Source: Mnemiopsis leidyi (Eukaryota > Ctenophora > Tentaculata > Lobata > Bolinopsidae). From it: a stretch of DNA of 64,000 bases. Position 1 is the stretch's first letter; every line of letters starts with the position of its first letter. The position numbers and the translations under genes are program-made. The stretch spans positions 80,904 through 144,903 of the forward strand of contig JH153473.1 of assembly GCA_000226015.1 (NCBI GenBank), given 5' to 3'. The notes below the pieces were generated by a model. It was not told the origin of the DNA. It was given only the letters and a program-made list of their open reading frames with translations, and did not search any database. Positions 1 to 11,927 of the stretch are shown here, piece after piece.

Positions 1-135
1 GATCAGGGGCTATGTAGAGTTGGTTATAAGCGTGAAGATCAGGGGCTATGTAGAGTTGGTTATAAGCGTGAAGATCAGGGGGCTATGTAGAGTTGGTTAT
101 GAGCGTGAAGATCAGTGGTCTATGAGCGTGAAGTT
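1..135. repeat. 36-bp tandem repeat
   Basis: Three close copies and one degraded copy of a 36-bp unit beginning gatcaggggctatgtagag. It lies at the window edge, so the full array may be longer. No coding content seen. Confidence 0.9.
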
Positions 136-206
136 TGAAGTGGTGTTCTGTAAGTGAAAATGATGTAGCTTAACTAGCTCTACTGCTGACAGTACACCTC
201 TACCAC

Positions 207-632
207 TCAACAAGTAATCTGTAAGTATAAGTAAGCTGTAAGTAAGCTGTAAGTAAGCTGTAAGTAAGCTGTAAGTAAGCTGTAAGTAAGCTGTAAGTAA
301 GATCTGTAAGTAAGCTATAAGTAAGCTAGTAAGTAAGCTGTAAGTAAGCTGTAAGTAATCTGTAAGTAAGCTGTAAGTAATCTGTAAGTAAGCTGTAAGT
401 AAACTGTAAGTAATCTGTAAGTAAACTGTAAGTAAGCTGTAATTAAGCTGTAATTAAGCTGTAAGTAAGCTGTAAGTAAGCTGTAAGTAAGCTGTAAGTA
501 AGCTGTAACTAAGCTGTAAGTAAGCTGTAAGTAAGCTGTAACTAAGCTTTAAGTAAGCTGTAAGTAAGCTGTAAGTAAGCTGTAAGTAAGCTGTAAGTAA
601 GCTGTAAGATCTGTAATTAAGCTGTAAGTACA
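207..632. repeat. 11-bp satellite (agtaagctgta)n
   Basis: About 38 copies of an 11-bp unit with scattered single-base changes. On the plus strand most units contain GTAAGT, the ideal 5' splice-site core. On the minus strand, the sense strand of the C2 gene, each unit reads cttacttacag, a 3' splice-site-like string. The array starts about 13 bp past the donor of the C2-gene exon 646-816, so it sits at the 5' end of that gene's next intron. Confidence 0.9.
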
Positions 633-645
633 GTTCCCAACATAC

Positions 646-816
646 CAGTTGGATGATATGCAGGATATTCAGGTGAAGAGACAGGAGCAGATGTAGTAGT
701 AGACCTCCTTTTTGAGTGGTAGAGAGGGAGAATCTCGGCGTTCTTTAAAGACTGTATCTCAGGGTGCGACAGAGCAGTAGACTTCCTCGCCACGGAGGGG
801 CGCGGGCCAGACTTCT
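646..816 (-). CDS. C2-domain gene, shared exon 5 (Ser/Pro-rich linker)
   Basis: Last shared exon visible in the window. A strong pyrimidine tract (ctcctcttcctctag) precedes 816 and the donor is ACTG|gtatgt at 646/645. The exon enters with two bases and leaves in phase 1, which fits the phase-1 donor of exon 2504-2570. It encodes about 57 residues rich in Ser, Pro, Arg and Lys, likely disordered. The protein continues beyond the left edge of the window. The same frame is open upstream of 816, but only this acceptor keeps both phase and frame. Function unknown; it may link the C2 domain to later domains. Confidence 0.7.
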
Positions 817-2503
817 CTAGAGGAAGAGGAGAGGGGGGTCTCCCTCCGGAGGAACCTCCCCCCTTAATCTTCATCCTTGTTTGCTTGGGTGGGTGCCAGC
901 AGCTAACAGAGAGATTCAAGATCAACTAACATTTGACAGAAACATGAAACCACAAGCTACAACAGACAACTAAAGTAACGAAAATGTTATCCCAACGAGA
1001 TAGATCTATTATTAGCCGACAGAAAACTTCAATATCCGCCTTTCTTTTCAAGAGCATGAAAATCCTTCACAATGGCAGCCAGTCTTTGACAACTATTCAG
1101 ATTTAGATCCTCATTATGATGTTTCGTTATTGGCGATAATCGGAAATTTCACTGTTCACATGTTTACCTTGAAATTAGGCTATCTCAAACAGTAATTATT
1201 CAACACACTCGATTAATGTCATTAATTTTCCTCCTGGATTTATAGATGTCAATGGTGTTGTTGGAGACCGAGAAAAGAATCCGAGGTGTAGGATCAAATT
1301 GGTTTTAAGTACTAGTGAGTCTTAAAAGAGAGAAACAAGTAATAATTATGCACATTTAACATGCAAAACGCCATTGCGATAAAAAAGCTCGCTCGTTAAG
1401 CAGTTTAATTTGAAAGTGAAGGTTACGAAGGGCCATTATTTCATAAAATGCGGATATATTTAAATTAAGCTGTTGATAATCACTGAAGGAGTACTAATCC
1501 AAGCAATGAACGGTGATAATGAAGACAAACTACAATGAGCTCCAGAAACCAATGTGCATACCAGAGAATTGATAGAATTCTATCTCTGAGTAGGTGGGTG
1601 CGAGTAATCTGGCTGTAAAGTGCTATCATCTTTAATCGGTAAGCTGCACTGAAACAAGACGGAAGAGCAACGGAGTATTGGAATATCAGATTGATCTATC
1701 TGCCACGTACGAACTATCTAAACAAATTGGACAGAAATCTTGAAAGAGCTATCTGCCATGTACAAACTATCTAAACAAAGGACAGAAGAAGAAGGAGCTA
1801 TCTGCCATGTACAAACTATCTAAACAACGGACAGAAGAAGAAGGAGCTATCTGCCACGTACAAACTATCTAAACAACGGACAGAAGAAGGAGAATTATGA
1901 AGAGCTTCTCCAGACGGGGTTAATGAACATTAATGACATCAGTAGGGTTGGGAGTATTGTAGCAGTAGGAAATGTAACGATTAGCAGGACAAAACACAGA
2001 CCCTGAACTGAACGAGACTTTGTCATGGCAGCATGTCAGGGGTAGAGAGAGATTACGCTAATGTTGGAACCTCCAGGCAGCGCGGCCGCTGCTTAACAGA
2101 TAATATTCGTATCTTCGAAGATAAAATTCTGTGTAATATCTGGTAATTATTGTAAATCCAGGGTATAATCCCTGGCAAAGGGTCGCTTTCAGTCACAGTA
2201 ACTCTGAAACTCCGGCCAGCTTGGATTTCTTGTCTGACACAAGCGTCTATTTGAAGTGGATCTCCGCTATGAAATTCATATTTTCATGACATGTATATGT
2301 ATCCAAATGATTGTCACAATGATTAAAGATGTCATGGGTAATTTTTGTATTTACCATGAGCCATGAATCTTAACATGGTTAACTAAAAAACAGGGTCGGG
2401 ATGAAGGGGTTTAATTAACTATTGAAATTTTATTGATATTCTTAGTTATTACTTATTGATAAAAACATCAGGAAAGTAAGAAGTAAACGATTTTAAAACG
2501 TAC
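817..2503 (-). other. intron between shared exons 4 and 5 of the C2 gene
   Basis: No exon recognised. It contains a tandem repeat of about 49 bp at 1696-1893, described separately. Confidence 0.5.
1696..1893. repeat. 49-bp tandem repeat, four copies
   Basis: Four head-to-tail copies of a unit containing agctatctgccatgtacaaa and ending in a purine-rich ggacagaagaagaagg. The first copy is the most diverged, the last is slightly shortened. It lies in an intron of the minus-strand C2 gene. Confidence 0.85.
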
Positions 2504-2570
2504 CTTCTTCCATCTCCTCATCAGGGTCTAAAGTAGGTTTAGTGTATTCCAGATAGAGGTTTAACCGGCT
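2504..2570 (-). CDS. C2-domain gene, shared exon 4 (end of C2 fold)
   Basis: Acceptor ttttcag before 2570, donor GAAG|gtacgt after 2504; enters in phase 0, leaves in phase 1. It encodes the last strand of the C2 fold (SRLNLYLEYTKP) followed by an acidic stretch (LDPDEEMEE). It joins in frame to exon 5037-5136, whose last residues are GKVGE, giving the usual G-E-hydrophobic C2 ending. It also joins in frame to the alternative start exon 2686-2991, whose donor is phase 0 too. Splice-site and phase agreement make this exon secure. Confidence 0.85.
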
Positions 2571-2685
2571 CTGAAAATACCAACAATTAGAGACTGCCCA
2601 GGTAAGCTTGAAAGCTCACCACAAGTATGATAACAACAATCAAACAGAGAAAGTTAGAGGACCCAGCATGATGTCTTCAGCACAC

Positions 2686-2991
2686 CTGTTCTTCCAGCAG
2701 GTCCGGCTCCTTATGATGGAACTTCATTCCTCCCAGACTCAACCTCCTCCCAGTAGACATCTTCCTGGATAACCCCTTCTCCGGGGCCTCATCCTCCGAT
2801 CCCTTGTCTTGCTTGTGTCTGGTGAGTCTCCTGGTGGCTCGCTTCACCAGACCTCCCTTGCTCTCTGTCTCCTCCCCCTCCTCCTGCTCTCTGATCTGAT
2901 ACAACTCCTCTAGAAAGGCTTGCTCCCCCGCCGGAGTGGGGGTTGGAGCCCCCGAAAACCGCTCTGCAAGGGAAGCTCGCCGCTTAGACAT
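2686..2991 (-). CDS. alternative first exon E of the C2 gene (no C2 domain)
   Basis: Encodes 102 residues from ATG at 2991 to a phase-0 donor, AACAG|gtgtgc, at 2686/2685. It begins MSKRRASLAERFSG. The rest is charged and low in hydrophobics, with basic clusters (KRATRRLTRHK, SRKMSTGRRLS) and no membrane segment. An in-frame TGA lies 18 bases upstream of the ATG with no AG between them, so it cannot be an internal exon read from upstream; it must be a first coding exon. Spliced to 2504-2570 it would give an isoform that keeps only the last C2 strand and the linker. R-x-x-S-like sites suggest basophilic kinase control (inference). Confidence 0.7.
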
Positions 2992-5036
2992 TTCAAATAT
3001 TCCCCGTCAAGTGTTGCTAGAACTTCATCGGCGGGGATCTATCATGTTACCAGAGTGATGGAGAGGGTGAAAACAAAACAAAACTGTTGAGTATACTCAG
3101 CAATAGTTTGCAGGTTGTCCCAGATTGTGATACAAGACAAAAGGAAGCGGACTCCTTTAGAAACTGGACTGATGATAAAACGGCAGCGCTTCACTTTATC
3201 GAAAAGGGAGGCAGCCTTCTACAATGGTCGTCGTCATGGTTACGTACGAGGTAAAGGACCTCGTGGACCGCTGGTCCTACAAAGGAGCCAGTTAATTAGG
3301 AGGAAGGTAACCGCCGTTTCACCGCCGGACAGCCACTACCGTTAGACATCCCTCCGCAGACGGTAGGGTAACTTCACCCGACTAGTGTCTGGGGTAAGTT
3401 CTCATTGGTATCCAGCAAGATATGCAACCACAGAATCCTGTGGTACGTATTTCCTAAAGCACGTGTACATTTTCGTCTGACGTCGCTAAACACAGAGAGG
3501 GAAAGTACACGATAGGACATTAACTTCCGGGTATATTGGGGCACATGCTGGTTGGAGATAATTGCGCCTGATACCTCTAACTAGGCGGTGGGGCAATTAT
3601 ACCGTGATTATCGGTGGTGTTGGGCAGAGTCCCACAAGCAAGGTGTGATAGTCAGGTGGAGAGGAATGACAAGAATGGTGGACTTGCTGAGTTGCACTCT
3701 GGAGGGGGGTCCCTCTCCGATCTGGAATGTTTGACAAACAATTTGCTGGACTTAGTCCAAATACCTTTCAGTTTCACATCTTCGTTTCTACTCAGACAAC
3801 CGATAAAAGTGTCGAAGTATCTATATGGGCGGTTGTCGTAGTGCCAGTTACTGATTTTCAAATAAATGAACCTTAGATCTTACCAGGAATTTCATTTCAG
3901 TTTACTCCGGACTTTGTGCTACCGCGATGAGGAGAAAAACGAGATACAACCAGGTCGCAACCTCCGTTAGCAGAGAAAGATAAATAAAAACCAATGTGAG
4001 CGAGCATGTGTAACTATCTCTTAAAGTTCGTTCTACTGAACCTGGATACCTATTTATCGTATTATTTATGGCTGATATGACATGCTGACGTGCTATGTAC
4101 ATTTACATAGTCTAGTTTAGGTAGAACCAGGGCAGACTGAGATACTATCTTCTGAGGAGGAGTCTAGTTGTACGTATTTGAACATCTAGCTCTAAATCTA
4201 TAGAGACAAGCTGTATGAATATCTGCAGAGAAAAGCTCTATATAGTTATCTACAGAAACCTGAACCCATTACTTGGATTCAGACTGGGAAGATACGGAAT
4301 ATCACCGAGGCAGTAAGACGATTTAGAAACACCAGAAGCTCAAGGAACCGACAAATAGGAGACTTCAAACGCAACATTTCTCCGAGCATTGAGTTGTCGG
4401 ATTTTCTATCTCAGTTTGCTGAAGTTCAAACGGCGCAAATGAAGTCGTTATTAAATCAAGGATTTTTATTTTTAAAAACCGTAAAAGAAAAAAGAAACTG
4501 AAACTAGGTTAAGACAAAAAAAGGCACACCGAACACATGGACTTGCCCCTTCTTTTTTCAGTTATCTAAATTATCTAAATTACTTGAAATAATCGTGAAT
4601 CATGAATAATTATTTAATTAGTCTAGTCAAGTTTGCTATGATATCAAAACAACATGCATGAACGAAAAGTTTAGAATAAGGGGACTGATTATGACTTGTG
4701 CGGAAAAGTTTTAAGTTTAGTTCTTTAGTTTAGAAAGTTTACTAGTACTTAAGAGTTCCCCATCGAACTTATAGTTAAGTCAACAAAAGAATAACATATC
4801 ATTTAGTTGTTTACATGAAAACTAAATATTGATGAACAGTGAACACATCTACAGTACATACTTTTTCTTTAAGAGCTTTAATTTTTTTAGCAAACATTCT
4901 TCGCTAAAAGCATCCTAAGAAGCCCAAATCGAAATGTGAGCCCACATAAACTGGGGTAAATCAACAAATACGAAGATAGTTGTCTCTCGATAAGAAAGTA
5001 AAACGAAAAGAAAGTAAAACGAATAACAAAACTAAC
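2992..5036 (-). other. intron of the C2 gene with the exon E promoter region
   Basis: No further exon recognised. The stretch above 2991 should hold the promoter of start exon E. A CACGTG E-box is at 3460. Short plus-strand reading frames near 3115-3345 and 3614-3841 lack family resemblance and splice context. Confidence 0.4.
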
Positions 5037-5136
5037 CTCTCCAACTTTTCCGTCTCGATCTCGCAGAGGAACTGTTGCTTCTTGAGCTCCTAATCGTACC
5101 AAATCTTTGAGGGGATAAACTGCTTCACCCAATAAC
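5037..5136 (-). CDS. C2-domain gene, shared exon 3 (C2 strands 6-7)
   Basis: Acceptor cttatag before 5136, donor GAGAG|gttagt after 5037, length 100 nt, phase 2 in and phase 0 out. Encodes LLGEAVYPLKDL then VPLRDRDGKVGE, the canonical C-terminal half of a C2 domain (LGE at the end of loop 3, then W/V-x-x-L...GKxGE). It follows exon 11130-11218, which ends in two bases (AA) that make a Lys codon with the first G of this exon. Confidence 0.9.
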
Positions 5137-8100
5137 CTATAAGAAGAGGAACGGTCATTATCTAAGTAGAATGCAGAAGGACGTGTATCTAGGACGGAAG
5201 TTGGAAAATCGTGGCCGGTAAACAACAGGAATACAACTGATTAGGTTGTATCCAAACAATGGCGGTCGGAGCGGGGACAATGACGGTAACAAGCAAGCTG
5301 GTCAGGGTTGTTATGGGTTGCTATGGGTTGTTATGGGTTGAACTGGTTGTGGAACTGGGGTGGAAGGCTCCGTGAACTGGATCAAACAACGGGAGACTCG
5401 GTAGCTGCGAGGCCGGGAGGTTGCCTAATCGGACTAAATCAGATAATTCTACCAAGATTACAGTTGGATGTTTAATCACCCACAAACTCCTAAACTTCAA
5501 GCTCTTGGCTTAGTAGGGTTATTAGTCTCAGCCCTGGCCTGGCAGAACCTTGCAGTTATGTTTTACGTATAGTTTTACTGCCGCGAGCGAGGGTCACGTG
5601 AGCATATGCCTGATTAGTGGATTAAGGGGATCGAGGAAGTGGTAGTGAGGTACTGAGATAACGCGACTTCTGCCAGAATAACTGTTCCAGACGGCATAAG
5701 AATTGTTGGAAAGAGTTTGACAATTTTGTGTGTCAGAAAGTGGCGTTTTTCACGACAAACATTTCCCAGTGCCCATGAATATGCCTATGTAATTTATGGG
5801 AATTCTTATTTTTAATCCCAGTATACTTAAAGATAAAAACCTGTGATCGGTAACGAGACCGTTAACTTAATTAACTGAAATCAAGGAAATCGTACATAGA
5901 TCAGACCCCAAATTTCTTAGCCCTTAAAATTTAATCCATCGATTCTACACCGCCCACAAGTTATAATCAAGGAACGACAAAAGTAGGAACGACAAGAAAG
6001 CTCACTACACCTGATCGAAACTAGTAAGAACTCATACAAACACAAGTAGTGGATAACATATTTCATTTCTTCGCTCACATGGTTCATAAGAAATTGTGAT
6101 AATAGATCTAGTTGCCTCTTAAATTCCCATTTTGGCGAAAAACGCCAATTTTAGCACATCTTCAAGATGGTTTTCGGACTAATTGATCTCCAGTTTTGCC
6201 TCGAGCTGAAACATTTCGTTTATCCACATTCTAAACCAAATTGCTCCGCCAGGCCTCTGATTAGCGAATGACTAAACGGTCATGTAATGATCTTAATTAC
6301 AGGTTGTCAGGCAAATTAGGCCCGAATAATGTCAGAAATTAAGACATGATTGGAGGCGGTTGGACGCTGCCTCAATTTGAGATTCGTCACTGAGACACTC
6401 CCATCCCGTCACGGTATGACGTCACGCGTTTTCTTAAATCAAGTTGTAGTGGTTTGTCACGTACTATCAGACAACCATGATCAAGCAGTTTTTTCGTAAA
6501 ACTTGCAAAAGAAATCACAGGATTCGTGAAAACGGTTAAGGCATCGACCTGATCACCAAAACAGGAGAAATGAGCGAAAATATGAAACCAGCGGATATTA
6601 ATTACAGGACAACTGAGCCCGAAAATCAGCCGGCAATTACCTATAGATACTATAACGTGATGATTATTATAAAATATAAACTACAGCTGAGACTCATAAT
6701 CCTGGGCTAATGCTTCAACTTCGTAGCTCGGCTAATGAACTAATGTAGGGAGTTTAGAGGGCGTGTCTGGATAAACTCTAGAAATAAGACGTAAGACGGC
6801 TGTTGTTGTGAAGAGGGAGTTTTAAATAGAGGCCGTCAAGTATTGGCCAACCTTTGCGGACGCCCATCAATTAAGTAAATGGGCAATTTTCCTAGATTAT
6901 ATGTAATCTTTACCAGGCAAGAAAGAAGGTCTAGTTTAAAAGTTTGGATGAAAAAATGGAAAAATATTGCGATTCCGCTTTAGCAACTACTAAGTGCAAA
7001 TTCGCAAAAACTCGACTAGATATTATAATGGATAGATGAATCTAATCTATACACATGTAACTGTATGTCCCAGATGATTTATCAGCTCTAATTTTTCGTG
7101 AAAAACATCTTACTATCTAAAAATACATCCCCAATGCTCCTAACAAGGCGCGAACAATGGCTAACTTTTTAGCTGAAATATGCCGACACATGGTCGCCAT
7201 AGCAATGGGGCCTGACAACGTCAACCTGATGAAGTCTAGTTAGTGAGCTGATCCAGTTAGTGAGGTGATCCAATTAGCGGTCAGTTACAGTCCAGTCACG
7301 GTTAACGATCTCCAAATTAGCAGACTAAATATATTGACAGCAGACAAAGACAAGCAGGGCGAAGAGTGAGAAGTTCGAGAGAGACGTTCTGTAACGACAG
7401 TGTAATTTTTGCTAACCGTCAAGTCACGTGACTGATCCTCGGTAATTAGGGATTAATGAAATTGGCATTAGAGGTGGACTGGAGGCCAATTTTTTGACGT
7501 GGCCGCCTTCAGCACGAGCTTAACGAGAAGTGTGAGATGTGCTTTTGGATGGTAAAATGAGTGATTTTCATAGGACATCACTTTGAAATGAGAGAAATTA
7601 CATCCTTTAACTAGCGATGAGCGTAACAAGTGAGGGTAATCAGTAAAACCGACACTCAAGAGTTGGTAATCGTATAATTTGAATATTACACCACCCAGAG
7701 CGAGAGAGCTTCTAGCTATAACAGAGGATTGCAGGGAAGCTTGCGGAGGTTTACACAAGGATATTGCACGGCCACTTACCTGGCCAGGCCCTCTTTGTAC
7801 TGCTCCTTACTTAATACTTGACAAATAGGATAATGTTGTGGCCAATATTGCAATAAACATTTTGATGATTCATTAGAATTAGAAGCGTATTTTTATTGTC
7901 TATTTTGTCTAGTGCTACAGGTCATATTTAAGGAGTCAACGTGCAATTAAGAGACCAGGCGTGTAATATCAATTCTAAAATAAGTTTGAATTGTCATAAA
8001 TGAGCAAAAGTATATTTGCCAATGAACTTCGGCAAATATCTTGAAGAAAGCGGAATTTGAAAAAAATTGACGAATGTATAATACTCTAATATCATCAAAA

Positions 8101-11100
8101 GCAGCAGAGGCCATCAAGCTCCCATGGCCCCATGCAAATTGCAGATTGCAGATTGCACAATGGAGGGTAGAAAGCTAGACTGTGGGACCAAATCATTATG
8201 GGCGTCACGATGAGATGAAGATGAATAAAGATAAGGAGGCGGTAGCTCTAAGGAAGGTAGAAGGTCCTCAGTCTAGATCAGTATCAGTGAGTACTTAATT
8301 AAAGGTTACATCATCTAACTAAGCTTGTAGGCAATGTTATTTTGCGTATCTGAAGGAGCCGATGGAGTATGGAACAGGAACAGTTTAATCAGTGGAATTT
8401 TCGACAGTATTTCTACGATGTAATGTACAACTAAGACATCAGATAAGAAAGGCTTGATCTGGTACAGATTACGGAACTTAGGAAGTTAGAATTGTCTGAA
8501 CTAAGCGAACTAAGCGGAGACCTAATTCGCGACAAAACAAATCATGGAAGAAGACTATACGGATAAGTCGCTCTAATTATCCTAACGTCCACGACTTCAA
8601 ACACACACATAGGTAGTGAAACAGTTATTATAGAAGTATTGCAATCGAAAATGGAACCACGCTAAAAACATGGAGCCATGGAGGAAAGCTCGAATCAGCT
8701 AAATTGGGAGAAGAGGAAGGAAAGTTCTATAGGGCCATTACAGAATCACTATGGCCAGAGTGGAAGGAGAACAGCTCAGAAGAGTGAAGATTGGAGGAGA
8801 GACGGCAGACAGCGAATATGAACTTTCTGCGGTTTTTGGAGTGCTCGATAAGAAGGTAGAGTTTAGTAGCAAGTGGAGTAGCAACTTCAGTAGCTCAGTA
8901 GAGTAGTAGCTTAGTAGAGCCAACAATACTCAACAACCAGCTCTCTCTGCCTCAAATCTACAAGGTTAGAGAGGCCAATGACGGAGCTGGAAGGTAAGGT
9001 ATAACCCTATAATTCAGCCCCCTCTCTCTCCCCGACCCAAGTTAGGACCTGCCCCCGGAAATGGGGGCTATAATACAAGGGAGATCCTGCTGTAAACAAG
9101 AAGATCGGAGTGTGTCGGGAGAGAGGACACATCCGCCACCTACACTGTCACATTGTATCTCTCTCCAATAGCGACCTGGTTCGCCGTCACAGACCGGCTG
9201 TCGTAAGTAGGTCACGTGACGAGGAGCACGTGTCAGGAAGTCTGATAACAAGACAGAGTGATTGGTGGAGAGAGTGAGTTAAGCAGTCCGGCTGAGTCAC
9301 ACTCCCAGGTCGCTTGTCTGGGATACAATGTACTGGTCATGTTGCTGCGATACAATGGTGTGGGGTGGGGCCGGTAGTTATATCAGCCCTGGTTTATCAG
9401 CAACTCAGACAGTTGGAGTTGATCTGGTTCTGGAGACTGAAATAATCGATCTGAGTTGTCCTCGAGAGAGACGCATCTGGTGGTTTTCTTTGTGTTTCAT
9501 CAGGGTTAGACAGGGTTATGGCCAGGAAGCAAGGGGACAAAAACCAGAAGGGCAGCATACGATAAGGCATCGTATTGGCTAAAAGATCGGATGTCGAATA
9601 CTGTGTGACCCTAATTCTGACTAAGATAACCACTACCAAACATTAACCACCACCAAGTATTTACCTCTCATCCCATTGAGCCTGCATGACAACTTCTTTC
9701 TTTTGTTTCCGAGATAGGTTTCTCTTTCTTTTCCGGTAGCCATCCTTTTTCTGAGTGTAAAAAATGGTAGGAGGTTTTTTCTTCTAGGTTCTTTCAACCG
9801 CATCATTTTCTGGCCGTTATCTTTTCTGTCGAGCTGTTTTCTATGAAGCGGTCGCGACAAACGAAGGAAAAGTGCAAGAGGAAATTTGGCCAATTCAGTC
9901 AACATCTCGTCATTAAAGGAGATCAAAAGAGTTTTAGTCAGGCAAGCAGGTTGCTACAAGAGCACAACACCAAAAGTGAATTATTCTGATGAAAATGATA
10001 TTGGAGGAGTACTCCTGATTGAAAAAAGGCTCATTTCTCTAATGATGGGGACAGTCGAAACTGATTATCAGATCACCTGTACTTTACGTAGGGGTGTGGA
10101 AGCTAACCTAGGTGCTGATTGGGAGTGTCCCTTTTATCCTAGATTGCTTGTAACCCAGGTCTATCTACAAGGCCCAAAGTTTCTCAGCTTTATATATTCT
10201 TTAAAGAACGGAAAAGATATTTATCTAAATCTGATATCACTTGGACAGAATGGATGGAATATTGACTAAAATGTCCTGATGTGACCGAAAAATATTCAAC
10301 AGCATTTGTACAATGAAAATTTCTTTAAAATAATGTGACTGGATACAGCCGCCTAAGAGACTTTTATCCTGGAGCTGGTGTATGATCACGAGGTGAAGGA
10401 AGAAGCCCTCCCAAGAAGAACAATACCGTTTCTTCGTCTGAAATTTCCTGTATTCCATTTCGAAAGGACCTTCAAGAGGTTGTATCTTTAGTGAGCGAAA
10501 ATTATTGTTGTTAATTTAAGGAGATTCTCCCGGTAAGATTTTAATGCATCCACGTTCAATGTCCGTGGCAAGAATTATTCTTGGACTAAATTATTTCTAG
10601 GAAACATTATGATCAATATAATTCGGATTAAAAGTCCATGAATAATGCGCTACGCCCTCATTTCATCCTATGATGGGCGCCAGGAAGTCTGGGTAGCCCT
10701 CTATTTCTAAACTGCGGCCGTTAAACTTCGAGTTCAGTCTGTCAAAATAAGCTAAATGATGGTGATAAGTTATTGTCACATGAAGCCCAAATTGAGCACG
10801 GAAATTTCTAACGTTAACAATACTATGTCTCTTTTGATCAAAGCCGCTGGCTAAGTATAACAATCTAGAATATCAATTCCTCCTCATGCTCAGAGTCGAT
10901 CTACAATTATTGGTTACCGACCACCATTATCGTGATAACCCATTTCCTCAGAAGATCCGCTCCCTTTCACTTATACTGTTTTACATTGATAGGATGGAAT
11001 AATCGATCTCTAAGAGGCCGTTTAAACAATATGGTCATTTTGAAAGACTTAGCACGAATTTTAATCACTTCGCCACAAACTCAAAGGATTCTGAAAAACC

Positions 11101-11129
11101 AAATCTGCAAAACCAAGATCAGCTCTTAC
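5137..11129 (-). other. 6-kb intron of the C2 gene
   Basis: No accepted exon. A splice-bounded candidate at about 9666-9746 was rejected on phase (see rejected list). CACGTG motifs occur near 5594, 7425, 9211 and 9225. A plus-strand reading frame at 9886-10269 (127 residues) shows no recognisable motif. Confidence 0.5.
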
Positions 11130-11218
11130 TTGTTCTTGAGGATCTTCTCATAGTCGTATACTTTGATGAGGAGCATGCTCTCCTCGGTGAGAGGCCGGTA
11201 CCTTTTCCACGTGAACGT
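11130..11218 (-). CDS. C2-domain gene, shared exon 2 (C2 strands 4-5, loop 3)
   Basis: Acceptor ctcgtcag before 11218, donor AACAA|gtaaga after 11130, 89 nt, phase 0 in and phase 2 out. Encodes TFTWKRYRPL then MLLIKVYDYEKILKNK. It supplies the strand after the W-N-E motif and calcium loop 3. Loop 3 reads Y-D-Y-E where calcium-binding C2 domains usually have D-x-D, so one acidic ligand is Asp and the next is Glu. Confidence 0.9.
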
Positions 11219-11374
11219 CTGACGAGTTTAACATTTAAAATTCTAACTTCTACAGTTTACAATTTACTATGATGAATGATGATGTTATTCTGATCACTTG
11301 AAATTGAACCAGAGCAAAGTTGATATTTTAGTGAATCCTGTTCGGCCGGTAAAGCCTTAATAATGATGTCTTAC

Positions 11375-11430
11375 CTCGTTCCATTCTGGATTGAGTTCGC
11401 TGTGGATAACTCTAGTAGTTCGTTTGATTC
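11375..11430 (-). CDS. C2-domain gene, shared exon 1 (NPEWNE motif)
   Basis: Acceptor tttccgcag before 11430, donor AACGAG|gtaaga after 11375, 56 nt, enters with two bases and leaves in phase 0. Encodes IKRTTRVIHSELNPEWNE, the hallmark T-x-V-...-L-N-P-x-W-N-E of C2 domains. All four variable first exons end in phase 1 with a single G and can all join here, each giving a Gly codon. This exon is therefore the common acceptor of the variable set. Confidence 0.92.
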
Positions 11431-11740
11431 CTGCGGAAATATTTCGTTTATCATTTTGCTTTAACAGTATCAGTATTGCGGGAAGAAGGGAAGAAATAAA
11501 CGACAGAAATTTCGGCAAAAATCCTTCTGATATACATTTTTAGGTAAATAGGATCAATTTCAATGTTTTAATTCAGAGTAAAAAATCCAACGTTTCGGCA
11601 AACAACACCCACACATTTAGGTTTTAAATCAAGTCACAACTAGTGAAAAATGTTTGCCTCAAGCCACGTCACCTCAAAGTGATGTGATTGGTGTATCTGG
11701 GCGAGTCCACCCATCACGTGACCCTACACAGGTATCTCAC

Positions 11741-11927
11741 CTTCTAACTCAAGGACAACATGAGGATCGCTGTAACCGAACCGCTCTACGTTTTGAAGAT
11801 TTTGAGCATTTCGAACGAGAACCTGGACAAGACCTTCCTTGCTCATAACATCCTTATACTCCCGGTAACTGGAAATGTGGTCGTCGTCATCAGAAGAACG
11901 GGAACGTCTAACGATCGAGCCGAACAT
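11741..11927 (-). CDS. variable first exon D of the C2 gene (half C2 domain)
   Basis: From ATG at 11927 (MFGSIVRRSRSSDDDD) to the phase-1 donor TTAGAAG|gtgaga at 11741/11740. After a short charged tail, VQVLVRNAQNLQ leads into FGYSDPHVVLELEG, the first half of a C2 domain up to strand 3. Loop 1 has Glu (NVERFG) where the first calcium-binding Asp is usual; the second Asp (SDP) is kept. The same frame is open upstream to 12014 with other Met codons, so the exact start is uncertain. It lies only about 310 bp from shared exon 1. CACGTG boxes lie just above it near 11947 and 11971. Confidence 0.8.

Noticed and set aside
3115-3345. Plus-strand frame, basic 76 residues, upstream of start exon E.
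   Set aside because: Starts with TTG, lies in the likely promoter region of exon E and has no recognised motif.
9666-9746. Minus-strand segment with good acceptor (tacactcag) and donor (GAGAG|gtaaat), first taken as a C2-gene exon.
   Set aside because: Inserted between exons 11130-11218 and 5037-5136 it breaks the frame and gives a stop, while the C2 fold is complete without it. At most a rarely used poison exon.
9886-10269. Plus-strand frame of 127 codons.
   Set aside because: No ATG at the start (TTG), no recognised motif and no clear splice context; not strong enough for a gene call.
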